Source: Lewinella sp050633125
GTDB lineage: Bacteria > Bacteroidota > Bacteroidia > Chitinophagales > Saprospiraceae
Length of the DNA: 64,000 bases
Reading direction: 5' to 3'
NCBI RefSeq assembly: GCF_050633125.1
Contig: NZ_JBOEFX010000026.1
Span: 62,001 to 126,000 of the forward strand
The translations under genes and the position numbers were made by a program. The stretch's first letter is position 1. Each line of letters opens with the position of its first letter. Below are positions 17,821 through 26,571 of this stretch, one piece after another. The notes under the pieces are model-generated. The model was not told where the DNA came from. It searched no databases and worked only from the letters and a program-made list of their open reading frames with translations.

Positions 17821-18300
17821 ATGCCTTTGGTTAAAATGAATTTCAACAACCATTTCTTTTTGAAAATTGCTATCTTGGTAAAAGGTGGTTTAGTTATCCT
17901 GTTTTTCGGCTTGGTATCGTGTATTTCTTCTCCCGGCGATGCAAGCAGCATATCACCAGCCAATACCGACGAAATGATGGTGAGAATAGCAGACATTGAA
18001 ATAGACTCCGCTTATCTGGAGGAATACATCGCCATCCTGAAAGAAGAATCAGAGGCATCCATTCGGTTGGAGCCAGGAGTGATCTCCATTTTCCCGATGT
18101 TTCCAAAAGAGAAGGCAACAAACATCATTATTGTAGAAGTCTATGCCAGTAGGGAAGCGTACGAGTCGCATCTGCAAACGCCTCATTTTAAGCACTACAA
18201 AAGGGCGACGCTCGACATGGTCAAGTCATTAAAATTGATTGACATGGAGGCTGTCGATAAAGAAAACATGTCCAAGGTTTTTGGTAAGCTAAACTCCTAG
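17821..18300 (+). CDS. Lipoprotein with antibiotic-biosynthesis-monooxygenase (ABM) domain
   Basis: This is a 159-aa predicted lipoprotein. I prefer the ATG at 17821 (or 17836), because the frame from 17776 uses TTG and adds a charged stretch ahead of the signal. The signal ends in LFFGLVSCISS. The mature part, from MMVRIADIEIDSAYLEEYIA to VEVYASREAYESHLQTPHF, has the ABM/dimeric alpha-beta-barrel pattern seen in small quinone monooxygenases such as YgiN. The closing HFKHYKRATLDMV also fits that family. An exported ABM protein suggests a role in the periplasm, possibly with the adjacent cupin protein; this is inference. Confidence 0.8.
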   Translation: MPLVKMNFNNHFFLKIAILVKGGLVILFFGLVSCISSPGDASSISPANTDEMMVRIADIEIDSAYLEEYIAILKEESEASIRLEPGVISIFPMFPKEKATNIIIVEVYASREAYESHLQTPHFKHYKRATLDMVKSLKLIDMEAVDKENMSKVFGKLNS

Positions 18301-18364
18301 GCAATTAGGACGATCAATGAAAACTACCAGATAAAGTGTATTTTCGATTTATTAAAACAACAAA

Positions 18365-20635
18365 ATGGCAATCGTAAAAACTTCCTTTAACAGACGGTCT
18401 TTTCTAAAAACTACCGCCATCGCCGGAGGGGGAATGATGCTTCATTTTTGTTGGTTTACTGCTTGTGAATCCTCCTCAAAAAAAGACGCTACAAGTCCTC
18501 CAGAAGAGTGGTTCAATTTCAATGGCTATCTGAAAATTGGAGACAACGGGCAGGTCATTATTTTGTCTCCCAACCCCGAAGGCGGGCAAAATGTCAAGAC
18601 CTCCATGCCCATGATTGTGGCCGAGGAGCTGGATGTCGACTGGAAGGATGTCATCGTAGAACAAGCCCCATTGAATACCAAATTATACAGCCGCCAGTTT
18701 ATTGGTGGTAGCCAGGCGATACGACATGGTTGGGGAGGACTGAGGATGGCAGGTGCTTCGGCGCGACACATGCTTCGTGAGGCGGCGGCTCAAGCTTGGC
18801 AGGTACCTCTGGCCGAGGTCACTACAGAAGCTGGCATTTTGCAGCACCAGCAAAGTGGGCAATCGACGACGTATGGCGAAATGGCTGCTGCTGCAGCCAA
18901 GGTGCCCGTACCTGATGAAGTACAGCTAAAAGAAGTACAGGAGTTTAAAATTATTGGCACTTCCCGTAAGAATGTAGATGCCAGAAAAATTGTAACCGGC
19001 CAGCCATTGTTTAGCATAGATACCAATAAGGAAGGTATGTTAATCGCGATGATTGTCCACCCTCCCGCTTTTGGGATGAAATTCAAATCAGTTGATGATT
19101 CCGCAGTTAGGTTGATGCCGGGAATTCAGGATGTTTTCACAATAAAGGTCTTGGCCGACGATTTTGACCGACAACACTTTGATACCTGTACCTTTCTGGA
19201 AGTTGTTGCTATTGTAGGCAACACCACCTGGGAGGTCATGAATGCCAAAAAGGCAATTACTATTGAGTGGGAACCTTTTGAGACTTATACGGAAAACCGA
19301 ACGCCCTATGGTAGACCCAAAGAGGTGTTTACTATTCCTGCTGGCTTGGAGAGTTCTAGTGACCACCGGGCGAAGATGGCAGAAAAAGCTGCTCAGCCAA
19401 AGCAAGTTGCTCGCAAAGATGGAGATCCAGAGGCCGCTTTTAAGAACGCAGCAAAAACTATTGAACGAACCTATACTGCTCCATTTCTTGCCCACAACTG
19501 TATGGAGCCGATGAATTTCTTTGCGCATGTAACAGCAGAAAAAGCAGAACTGATTGGGCCTTTACAAAAAGCAGAACTGACAGAACAAACGCTATCCGCC
19601 CGATTGGGCTTGCCCGTGGAAGCTATCAACATCCAGTTGCCACGACTAGGAGGAGGATATGGACGACGCTCTTATGCGCATTGGGCGGTGGAGGCAGCAC
19701 TCATCTCTCAAAAAATGCATGCCCCTGTGAAACTGATTTACACTCGGGAAGATGACATGACAGGGGGGATCTATCGTCCTGCTTATCAGGCGACCTACCG
19801 GGCAGCCATAGACGCAGACAACAAACTCACGGGCATACACATCAGTGCTGGCGGGATACCTGAAAGCCCATTGTACGCAAACAGATTCCCTGCAGGAGCC
19901 GTCGATAATTATCTTGCCGAAAGTTGGACTGTAAATTCCAATATCACTATTGGCTCTTTTCGTGCACCCCGCTCGAATTTTATTGCTTGTGCCGAACAGT
20001 CTTTTCTAGATGAAATAGCTGAAGCGATGGGGAAAGACCCTATTGATTTTCGTTTAGCATTACTCAAACGAGCCAAGGAAAACCCCGTGGGAGAAAACAA
20101 TGACTATGATGCCGCCCGTTATGCTGGGGTATTGGAATTGGTGCGGGATAAATCAGGTTGGGACGATCCCTCCTCTGCTGGTACGCACCGTGGAGTCGCG
20201 GCTTACTACTGTCATAACTCCTATGCTGCACAGGTCCTAGATCTAAAAATAGACAATGGCCAGCCTATTGTGGAGAGGGTATGCTGTGCCATTGATTGTG
20301 GTATCGTGATAAATCCGGATGCAGCAACCAATTTATCAGAAGGTGCTATTGTGGACGGCATAGGAAATGCGCTGTACGGTGAACTCACCTTTAAAGACGG
20401 TAAGCCGGAGAAAAACAACTTTCATCAATATCACATGATTCGGATGTCGGAAGCACCGCGAAAAATAGACCTTCACTTTGTAGAAAATGACATTGACCCT
20501 ACGGGATTAGGGGAACCAGCTTTCCCTCCAGTCTTTGGAGCTTTGGCCAACGCTTTGTACCAAGCAAAAGGAAAGCGCTTTTATGATCAACCGTTTAATA
20601 ATAGACTTATTCATCCGGGAACATTTGGGGGCTGA
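18365..20635 (+). CDS. Molybdenum hydroxylase large subunit (xanthine dehydrogenase / IorB family), copy 1
   Basis: This is a 756-aa molybdopterin-cytosine-dinucleotide binding subunit of the aldehyde oxidase/isoquinoline 1-oxidoreductase beta group. The N-terminus has a twin-arginine signal (FNRRSFLKTTAIAGGGMMLH) followed by WFTACESS, where a Cys could be lipidated. Cofactor-contacting regions are visible: LGGGYGRRSYAHWAVEAAL, SFRAPRSNFIACAEQSF, and near the C-terminus GLGEPAFPPVFGALANAL, whose Glu is the catalytic base in the family. It would oxidise an N-heterocycle or aldehyde with water as oxygen donor. Electrons should go to the 2Fe-2S subunit encoded at 20787. The substrate is unknown. 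It is clearly paralogous over its full length with the gene at 21432. Confidence 0.92.
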   Translation: MAIVKTSFNRRSFLKTTAIAGGGMMLHFCWFTACESSSKKDATSPPEEWFNFNGYLKIGDNGQVIILSPNPEGGQNVKTSMPMIVAEELDVDWKDVIVEQAPLNTKLYSRQFIGGSQAIRHGWGGLRMAGASARHMLREAAAQAWQVPLAEVTTEAGILQHQQSGQSTTYGEMAAAAAKVPVPDEVQLKEVQEFKIIGTSRKNVDARKIVTGQPLFSIDTNKEGMLIAMIVHPPAFGMKFKSVDDSAVRLMPGIQDVFTIKVLADDFDRQHFDTCTFLEVVAIVGNTTWEVMNAKKAITIEWEPFETYTENRTPYGRPKEVFTIPAGLESSSDHRAKMAEKAAQPKQVARKDGDPEAAFKNAAKTIERTYTAPFLAHNCMEPMNFFAHVTAEKAELIGPLQKAELTEQTLSARLGLPVEAINIQLPRLGGGYGRRSYAHWAVEAALISQKMHAPVKLIYTREDDMTGGIYRPAYQATYRAAIDADNKLTGIHISAGGIPESPLYANRFPAGAVDNYLAESWTVNSNITIGSFRAPRSNFIACAEQSFLDEIAEAMGKDPIDFRLALLKRAKENPVGENNDYDAARYAGVLELVRDKSGWDDPSSAGTHRGVAAYYCHNSYAAQVLDLKIDNGQPIVERVCCAIDCGIVINPDAATNLSEGAIVDGIGNALYGELTFKDGKPEKNNFHQYHMIRMSEAPRKIDLHFVENDIDPTGLGEPAFPPVFGALANALYQAKGKRFYDQPFNNRLIHPGTFGG

Positions 20636-20674
20636 CTTGCTCTCTTCTGCTCCCACTTCGCAACCAAAGTGGTC

Positions 20675-20731
20675 ACGTAGCTAAGGCTATGTTCCTACTT
20701 TGCTCGCTTGCGGGAACAAAAGATAGCTACG
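20675..20731 (+). repeat. Imperfect inverted repeat between the large and small subunit genes
   Basis: CGTAGCT at 20677-20683 pairs with AGCTACG at 20725-20731, and further in TGTTCC pairs with GGAACA, giving an interrupted hairpin in a 151-nt spacer. No T-run follows. It may stabilise or process the transcript; nothing else is recognisable in the spacer. Confidence 0.45.
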
Positions 20732-20786
20732 TCTTCCCACCAAAGCTCCCCGGACGAACAAGTCTAATGGAATAAATAATAATAAC

Positions 20787-21245
20787 ATGGCAAATTTTAG
20801 TCTAAACATCAATGGCAAAACCCAGCAAGTGGACGTCGACCCTGCGACGCCGGTACTATGGGTGTTGCGGGATCACCTCAATCTGGTGGGAACAAAATAT
20901 GGCTGCGGGATTGCGCAGTGCGGAGCTTGCACCATTCACCTTGATGGGGTTGCGATGCGTTCGTGTATCATCCCTGTTTCTGCGGTGCGCGATCAGGCGA
21001 TAACTACTATTGAGGGGCTTTCTGAGCAGGGAGATCATCCTGTTCAGCAAGCTTGGCTGGAGCATGATGTGCCACAATGCGGCTATTGCCAAGCAGGGCA
21101 AATTATGAGTGCTGCTGCACTGTTGAGTGACAACAGCAAGCCCAGCGATGAAGATATTGACATCGCTATGCACGGTAACATTTGCCGCTGTGGCACCTAT
21201 ACCCGAATAAAAGCAGCCATAAAAACGGCAGCGAAAGTAGGATAG
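20787..21245 (+). CDS. 2Fe-2S small subunit of molybdenum hydroxylase (IorA / CoxS family)
   Basis: This is a 152-aa electron-transfer subunit with two 2Fe-2S clusters. The plant-ferredoxin-like cluster appears as YGCGIAQCGACTIHLDG with a fourth Cys in MRSCIIPV, and the second, helical-domain cluster as QCGYCQAGQIMSAAAL with NICRCGTYTRI. The length is typical. It has no signal peptide, so it probably folds with a large subunit in the cytoplasm and is exported with it through Tat. It is the only small subunit in the window and lies between two large-subunit genes, so it may serve both. Confidence 0.95.
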   Translation: MANFSLNINGKTQQVDVDPATPVLWVLRDHLNLVGTKYGCGIAQCGACTIHLDGVAMRSCIIPVSAVRDQAITTIEGLSEQGDHPVQQAWLEHDVPQCGYCQAGQIMSAAALLSDNSKPSDEDIDIAMHGNICRCGTYTRIKAAIKTAAKVG

Positions 21246-21250
21246 TTGTA

Positions 21251-21398
21251 AACACGCCTGCAAAGCAGGTGGAAAACTTGGCCTAGCGATGTGTCGTAGT
21301 GGCCGGTTAGGCCAGACCCCAGGTTTTCCTGGGGGCCGATCCCGATTATATCGAGAGCTACAGAACGTAGCGCCCCAGTGCAAGCTGGGGAGGCCCCG
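21251..21398 (+). ncRNA. Multi-hairpin intergenic element, possible structured leader
   Basis: Within the 186-nt spacer before the second large-subunit gene, five hairpins can be drawn on the plus strand. They are CCTGC/GCAGG (21257-21269), TGGCCTA/TAGGCCA (21279-21314), CCCCAGG-tttt-CCTGGGG (21317-21334), GCTAC/GTAGC (21357-21371) and CCCCAGT-gcaa-GCTGGGG (21373-21390), the last closed by a GNRA loop with one T-G pair. GGCCCC at 21392-21397 could also pair with GGGGCC at 21332-21337, an alternative fold. No T-run is present. It may be a riboswitch-like leader, an RNA-processing element or an inserted repeat; it is not matched to a known class. Confidence 0.4.
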
Positions 21399-21431
21399 TA
21401 TTATTAATACAAAGATTAAAAATAGCATAAG

Positions 21432-23684
21432 ATGACTACCCTTAAAACATCCATTGGTCGCCGTTCTTTTTTGAAATCCGCTGCTTTGACGGGAGGCGGT
21501 ATGATGCTTGGGTTTAGCTGGTTGAGTTCTTGCCAGTCGAAGACGGAAGAAGAAGTGATGGCGATGCCAGAGGCCTGGTTTGAAATCAATTCTTACCTAA
21601 AAATTGGAGACAACGGTGTGGTGACGATCTATACGCCCAACCCTGAATTTGGGCAAAATGTTCGTACCTCGATGCCCATGTTGGTGGCCGAAGAATTGGA
21701 TGTAGACTGGGACAAAGTGCTGGTAGAACAAGCTCCTTATCATCCTGAAAATTTCGGTTTTCAGTTTACGGGCGGTAGTCGGGGCATCATGTCAAGATGG
21801 GAACCGCTACGGATGGCAGGAGCATCGGCCAAGCACCTGCTACGGCAAGCGGCGGCTCAAGCTTGGCAAGTACCCTTGGAAGAAGTGACCACCACCACTG
21901 GCATGTTGCACCATCAAGCCAGCGACCGCTCAGCGGGGTATGGAGAAATGGCTTCGGCGGCAGCAAAGTTGCCCATCCCGGAAGAAGTGACCTTGAAAGA
22001 GGTGAAGGATTTTAGGATCATTAGCACCTCCCGCAAGAATGTAGATGCCAAAAGTATCGTTCAAGGCCAGTCCCTATTTGGGATGGATTACCATAAGGAA
22101 GGAATGTTGATTGCCATGATCGTGCATCCACCCGCTTTTGGTCTGACCCTGGAATCGGTAGATGATGCAGCCGCGAAAGCAATGCCAGGGATCAAGGAGA
22201 TCGTTACGATAAAAAGCTTCCCCGACGGATATGAAAAGGGAGGGTTTGACACCAATGCATTCCCTGAGCTGGTCGCTATTGTCGGCAACTCTACCTGGGA
22301 AGTGATGCAGGCAAAAAAGGAACTGAAAGCTACTTGGAAACCGATTACAGCAACTACCGAAACGATCAATGGATTTAGAGGAAAAGAAACCAAGCATACC
22401 CCCGCTGGCCTGGAATCTACGGATAGCCACCGGGCTCAAATAGCAGAAGTAGCCAGTAAACCAGGGAAGATCGTCCGCCAAGACGGCGACCCGCAGGCGG
22501 CTTTTGATAATGCAGCAAAGGTTATTGAAAGAAGTTATTCCGCGCCCTACCTTGCACACAACTCAATGGAGCCGATCAACGCTTTTGCGCATGTAGAAGG
22601 AGATAAAGCAACGATTGCCGCGCCAATTCAAATCCCTGCATTGATCATCCCTACCATTGCTGCTGGCCTGGGGATTCCGGCAGAGAACATCGCTATGGAA
22701 ATGCCGCGAATGGGCGGTGGTTTTGGTCGTAAAGCGTATGCCCACTACGTGGTGGAAGCGGCGTTGATCTCGCAAAAAGTACATGCTCCTGTAAAGCTGA
22801 TCTATACGCGTGAAGACGATATGACCAACGGTATTTATCGCCCCACCTACCAGGCTACTTACCGGGCTGCTTTGGATGAAAACAACAACTTGGTAGCACT
22901 ACATGTAAAGGCTGGCGGTATTCCAGAAAGCCCCTTGTTTGCCAATCGCTTTCCGGCTGGTGCCGTAGCCAATTATTTGGCAGAAGAATGGTCGATTGAC
23001 TCCAATATTACCATCGGAGCTTATCGTGCACCACGCTCCAATTTTATGGCTGGCGCCGAACAGTCGTTTCTGGATGAAGTGGCCGAGGCCGCGGGTAAGG
23101 ATCCGATTCAATTCCGGCTCGACTTACTGAAACAAGCGAAAGACAACCCGGTTGGGGAAGAAAATGACTACGATGCCGAGCGTTATGCCGGAGTATTGGA
23201 GCTTGTTCGCGAAAAAGCGGCCTGGGGGCAAAACCAAGGGAATGTCCATAGGGGCGTCTCGGCGTATTTTTGTCATAATACCTATGCTGCGCACGTTCTG
23301 GATCTGACGATAGAAAAAGGCAAGCCCGTGGTGCAAAAAGTATGTTGTGCTATTGATTGCGGCATCGTCGTGAACCCGGATGCTGCTAAAAACATGGCCG
23401 AAGGCGCTATCACAGACGGTATCGGGAATGCTTTCTACGGAGAGCTGACCTTCAAGGATGGTGCGCCGGAGAAGAGTAACTTTGATAAATACCGCATGAT
23501 CAGGATGGGTGAAGCTCCTAAAGAAATTGACGTGCATTTTGTGCAAAACGAAATCGCACCAACAGGCATGGGAGAACCACCCTATCCGCCTATTTTTGGA
23601 GCCGTAGCCAATGCTATTTTCAAAGCCACCGGAGAAAGGCAATATGATCAACCTTTCCTTGGGGATAAGCAGGTTTTGGGATAG
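21432..23684 (+). CDS. Molybdenum hydroxylase large subunit (xanthine dehydrogenase / IorB family), copy 2
   Basis: This is a 750-aa paralogue of the product of 18365-20635, with the same domain order. The twin-arginine signal (IGRRSFLKSAALTGGGMMLG) runs into SWLSSCQSK, whose LSSC fits a lipobox, so it may be a Tat-exported lipoprotein. Cofactor regions include MGGGFGRKAYAHYVVEAAL, YRAPRSNFMAGAEQSFL and GMGEPPYPPIFGAVANAI with the catalytic Glu. The two copies diverge mainly in the middle (residues of about 290-340). Tandem duplication with divergence of substrate is likely. A structured spacer precedes it and a Crp/Fnr regulator follows 20 nt after. Confidence 0.92.
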   Translation: MTTLKTSIGRRSFLKSAALTGGGMMLGFSWLSSCQSKTEEEVMAMPEAWFEINSYLKIGDNGVVTIYTPNPEFGQNVRTSMPMLVAEELDVDWDKVLVEQAPYHPENFGFQFTGGSRGIMSRWEPLRMAGASAKHLLRQAAAQAWQVPLEEVTTTTGMLHHQASDRSAGYGEMASAAAKLPIPEEVTLKEVKDFRIISTSRKNVDAKSIVQGQSLFGMDYHKEGMLIAMIVHPPAFGLTLESVDDAAAKAMPGIKEIVTIKSFPDGYEKGGFDTNAFPELVAIVGNSTWEVMQAKKELKATWKPITATTETINGFRGKETKHTPAGLESTDSHRAQIAEVASKPGKIVRQDGDPQAAFDNAAKVIERSYSAPYLAHNSMEPINAFAHVEGDKATIAAPIQIPALIIPTIAAGLGIPAENIAMEMPRMGGGFGRKAYAHYVVEAALISQKVHAPVKLIYTREDDMTNGIYRPTYQATYRAALDENNNLVALHVKAGGIPESPLFANRFPAGAVANYLAEEWSIDSNITIGAYRAPRSNFMAGAEQSFLDEVAEAAGKDPIQFRLDLLKQAKDNPVGEENDYDAERYAGVLELVREKAAWGQNQGNVHRGVSAYFCHNTYAAHVLDLTIEKGKPVVQKVCCAIDCGIVVNPDAAKNMAEGAITDGIGNAFYGELTFKDGAPEKSNFDKYRMIRMGEAPKEIDVHFVQNEIAPTGMGEPPYPPIFGAVANAIFKATGERQYDQPFLGDKQVLG

Positions 23685-23704
23685 GCGCAAAAGACGAATA
23701 ATAG

Positions 23705-24280
23705 ATGAACCACGTACTGGTAGAACAATTGTCACAAATGACCGGGCTCTCCACAGAAGAGAAGCAGGCCATTGAGCAAAGTTTTCCGATCAAAACATTC
23801 AAAAAAGGTACTTTCTTGCTGAAAGAAGGGCAAATTGCCAGAGATGCATTTTTGATCATTGAAGGCTGCATCAGAAGGTACCATATTGAAGACGGAGAGG
23901 AAATTACTTCAGGACTTTATACCGAGGGGGATTCCATTGCCGACTTTAACAGCCTGGCCAACCAAAGCCCGTCGAAGTATTTTTTCGTTTGTTCGGAAAA
24001 GGTGACAGTAGCGGTTATCAATACAGAAAAAGAAGCTGCCTTGTACAAAAGATTCCCTCGGTTTGAGGCCATCTGTCGGGTAGAATTCGAGAAGATGGTG
24101 GGCAAAAAAAACGAAGAAACGGAAGCCTTTACCAGAAAAACGCCAGAAGGTAAATACCTTTCATTACAAGCCACTCGGCCAGGCTTACTCCAACGGGTAC
24201 CGCAGCATCAAATTGCCAGTTACCTGGGAATAAAACCGGAGACACTTTCTAGAATTAGAAAGCGTCTCGCGGTTAAGTGA
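23705..24280 (+). CDS. Crp/Fnr-family transcriptional regulator
   Basis: This is a 191-aa regulator with an N-terminal cyclic-nucleotide-binding fold (KTFKKGTFLLKEGQIARDAF, then IIEGCIRRYHIEDGEE) and a C-terminal winged helix (VPQHQIASYLGIKPETLSRI). The length and the final helix RIRKRLAVK match the large Bacteroidota group of short Crp-like regulators. No Cys cluster for an FNR-type iron-sulfur centre is seen. It starts 20 nt after the molybdenum hydroxylase gene and is probably in that operon; it may control it, which is inference. Confidence 0.92.
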   Translation: MNHVLVEQLSQMTGLSTEEKQAIEQSFPIKTFKKGTFLLKEGQIARDAFLIIEGCIRRYHIEDGEEITSGLYTEGDSIADFNSLANQSPSKYFFVCSEKVTVAVINTEKEAALYKRFPRFEAICRVEFEKMVGKKNEETEAFTRKTPEGKYLSLQATRPGLLQRVPQHQIASYLGIKPETLSRIRKRLAVK

Positions 24281-24284
24281 GCCT

Positions 24285-24902
24285 TTAGAAATTTAGCCCA
24301 AAGTGTAATCCTGGCTCAAACAAGAAGTACTTATTCCATTTATCTTCCTCAGCTTGAAAAGAGGCAGGAAGATTGGTATTGATGGGCCAACTTGTAGCAG
24401 CGATAGAAGGCTCGATAAATAGCCGGTTTTTAAATAACTCAAAGTGATAACCAAACCGGAGCGTCGTAAAAAGTTGAAACCCGTGTTGAATCTTATCTCC
24501 TTCTTCATCCAGATAGTTTTGCCGAAAGGCTGTGGCATGGACTTGCCCGTAAATACCTTTCCATAAGAAGCGCTTGTACGCCAATCCCATTCCAAAGGCT
24601 TTTACTTTGCCCGGAAAATTGGAGCTCTTGTTATCATAGTCAGGTCCGTAAGGTCGACCTAAAGGGCCTTGGTACGCCCAGGTGATGGCCTCGACCGAGA
24701 TCACATTCTTGGGACTTAATCGGTAACCGTAATTGAGTTGATAATATTCCGGCGATGGCGACAAGATGGGAGTTGCCAACACAAATAAAGTGCTGCCAAT
24801 GAAATGCCTTGGTGTAGGCGTTTTCTCGTCAGCTGTTTGGGCGGAAGCCGTTGTAAGGACTAGAAAACATAATGCGATTAAAAAACTAAAATGCTGTCTC
24901 AT
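24285..24902 (-). CDS. Outer-membrane beta-barrel-like protein, hypothetical
   Basis: This is a 205-aa exported protein. The signal peptide is clear (LIALCFLVLTTASAQ). The mature part alternates hydrophobic and polar residues in short strands with aromatic girdles (YYQLNYGYRLSPKNVISVEA, FQLFTTLRFGYHFELFKN) and ends in an aromatic residue (HFGLNF), as outer-membrane barrels do. It resembles small porin-like proteins of Bacteroidota with no known role. It converges on the Crp/Fnr gene with only four nt between the stops. Confidence 0.7.
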   Translation of the reverse strand: MRQHFSFLIALCFLVLTTASAQTADEKTPTPRHFIGSTLFVLATPILSPSPEYYQLNYGYRLSPKNVISVEAITWAYQGPLGRPYGPDYDNKSSNFPGKVKAFGMGLAYKRFLWKGIYGQVHATAFRQNYLDEEGDKIQHGFQLFTTLRFGYHFELFKNRLFIEPSIAATSWPINTNLPASFQAEEDKWNKYFLFEPGLHFGLNF

Positions 24903-25129
24903 TAGAAGTAATTTTCTTCAAAGGTCAGCCGTAATCATCCGTGATCCATTGACTTTAGTCAAGAAATGAGGTTTGAAACATATTAGGGGCATATAGGAAC
25001 ACGCAAGTATCTCTTATTTAGCAACTTGGATGACCTTACGTTTCTTACATAGTTCAGTAATTTGTGAAATTCCTTATTTTGAATAAATGCGATTTATTAA
25101 CGCTCTTTTTTGAAAAACTAACGTGCTTT

Positions 25130-26044
25130 ATGAAACCATCTCTGACCTTTGCTACACTCTTTTTATTACTCAATATAACCTACAGCCAGAAGACCTACGC
25201 CCCACTACACGCCGAGTGGAAGTACGAAGGTTTTGATGTCTATTGCGAGGGCAACCACATCAAATACACCGTCACCAGCGAGCAATTTATTGACGATAAG
25301 GACTGCTCATGGATTACCGGTTATCAATGGAGCGATGAAGAAATGGGCTGGCTAACACAAGACTCGCTCTTGGTCTGGGAAAACGACCACAAAGTCTATT
25401 TTTACGAGGATACTTCCTTTTACCTGATGTACGATTTTGAGGCAGAGGCCGGCGATACGGTCATGTCTTACGATCCGGTAGATCGCAGGCTTTTTTCCAT
25501 TACGGGCTATATGGAGGATGAAATGCTGCCTCATCTAATTCCCTATTATGTCATCACAGTGGAAGAAATAGAGATCAATGGCGTAATGTATAAGACCTTT
25601 GTTACCCCCGAAGAAGGAATAGAAAGTTGTACCACTAAAAGCATCATTATCGAGGATATAGGAAGCACTGGCATGGGGCTTACTGGCGAAACGTGTTTTT
25701 TGGTGACCATGGGGTGCCCTGGGCAATTTGTCTGCTACAATAATGGAACTGTGAGTTACGAATCCGGTTTCTTGTCCTGTGATTCGTTGACCAATGTGGG
25801 GGATATTCCGCTCAAAGACGAGGTCAAAATTTACCCCAATCCGGCTAGTGATCTCCTTCACCTGGATGTGCCATCCTCTATATCCATTATCGGTTATGTG
25901 ATCCTCGATGCAGGGGGGCGCTTGCTACTAACGGGTGAGGACATTAGTACTATTGATATAAGCACTTTACCGAAAGGGGTATTTTATCTAAAAGCAAACC
26001 TAGCCAACGGAGAGGTGTTTCTGAAATCCTTCCTTAAACAATAG
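25130..26044 (+). CDS. Secreted protein with T9SS type A sorting domain, hypothetical
   Basis: This is a 304-aa exported protein. The ATG at 25130 is chosen because the signal peptide (SLTFATLFLLLNITYSQ) starts there, whereas the longer frame adds 22 non-signal residues. The middle (about residues 25-215) is acidic and rich in Tyr and Asp with several Cys (YCEGNHIK, DKDCSW, TGETCFLV, CPGQFVCYNNG) and matches no domain I know. The C-terminus, VKIYPNPASDLLHLDV through LPKGVFYLKANLANGEVFLKSF in part, is a typical type IX sorting domain. Surface or secreted location is expected. Confidence 0.85.
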   Translation: MKPSLTFATLFLLLNITYSQKTYAPLHAEWKYEGFDVYCEGNHIKYTVTSEQFIDDKDCSWITGYQWSDEEMGWLTQDSLLVWENDHKVYFYEDTSFYLMYDFEAEAGDTVMSYDPVDRRLFSITGYMEDEMLPHLIPYYVITVEEIEINGVMYKTFVTPEEGIESCTTKSIIIEDIGSTGMGLTGETCFLVTMGCPGQFVCYNNGTVSYESGFLSCDSLTNVGDIPLKDEVKIYPNPASDLLHLDVPSSISIIGYVILDAGGRLLLTGEDISTIDISTLPKGVFYLKANLANGEVFLKSFLKQ

Positions 26045-26047
26045 TCT

Positions 26048-26482
26048 ATGTTACGTCGCCTCTGGAAACGCCTGAACGAAGGCAAATACGCCTCTTTTGA
26101 ACAATTGACCCAGCAAGATGTCGGTAAAAAAGAAATTATTATTACAGCGTCTACCGTATGTACTGCGAACCTGGAAGGCGTGTCTATCTTGGTAGATGAA
26201 AAGGCCGCGTTTGTAAGTAAAGGCAACATCAAAGGCAACATCGTTTCCAAAGGAGGTAAGGTTATCATTTATGGTGAGTTTGAAGGATACTTACATTCTC
26301 TTGGTTTACTTCAGCTAAAAAAGGAAAGTGTTATTTCAGGCGATATTATTTGTAGCGAACTCATTGTCAGTCCGGGTGGTAAAATGGATGGAACATTTAC
26401 TTTTTCTTCTCCCAATCAAGAGATTTCAATTGATATAGAACCGCTATCTCAAAGAGAAAGAGACTGGTTAGAAAGGGTTTAG
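26048..26482 (+). CDS. Bactofilin-family protein
   Basis: This is a 144-aa protein with the right-handed beta-helix repeat pattern of bactofilins: ILVDEKAAFVSKGNIKGNIV, SKGGKVIIYGEFEGYLHS and LQLKKESVISGDIICSELIV, each repeat rich in hydrophobic residues and Gly. Bactofilins polymerise into cytoskeletal filaments near the membrane and often scaffold cell-wall enzymes. It begins three nt after the previous stop, so it is co-transcribed with the secreted T9SS protein. No metallopeptidase partner (a common bactofilin neighbour) is seen. Confidence 0.8.
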   Translation: MLRRLWKRLNEGKYASFEQLTQQDVGKKEIIITASTVCTANLEGVSILVDEKAAFVSKGNIKGNIVSKGGKVIIYGEFEGYLHSLGLLQLKKESVISGDIICSELIVSPGGKMDGTFTFSSPNQEISIDIEPLSQRERDWLERV

Positions 26483-26571
26483 CAGCATTTTTTTCCAAAA
26501 CCGGTTACGAAACGCGATCTTTGGCAATCAACTAGGAGTAAGAGAATCATTATTCATACAAACAAGAAACT

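Noticed and set aside
20856..21428. 190-codon open frame opposite the 2Fe-2S subunit gene
   Set aside because: It overlaps the certain small-subunit gene and the hairpin-rich spacer, and its translation looks random.
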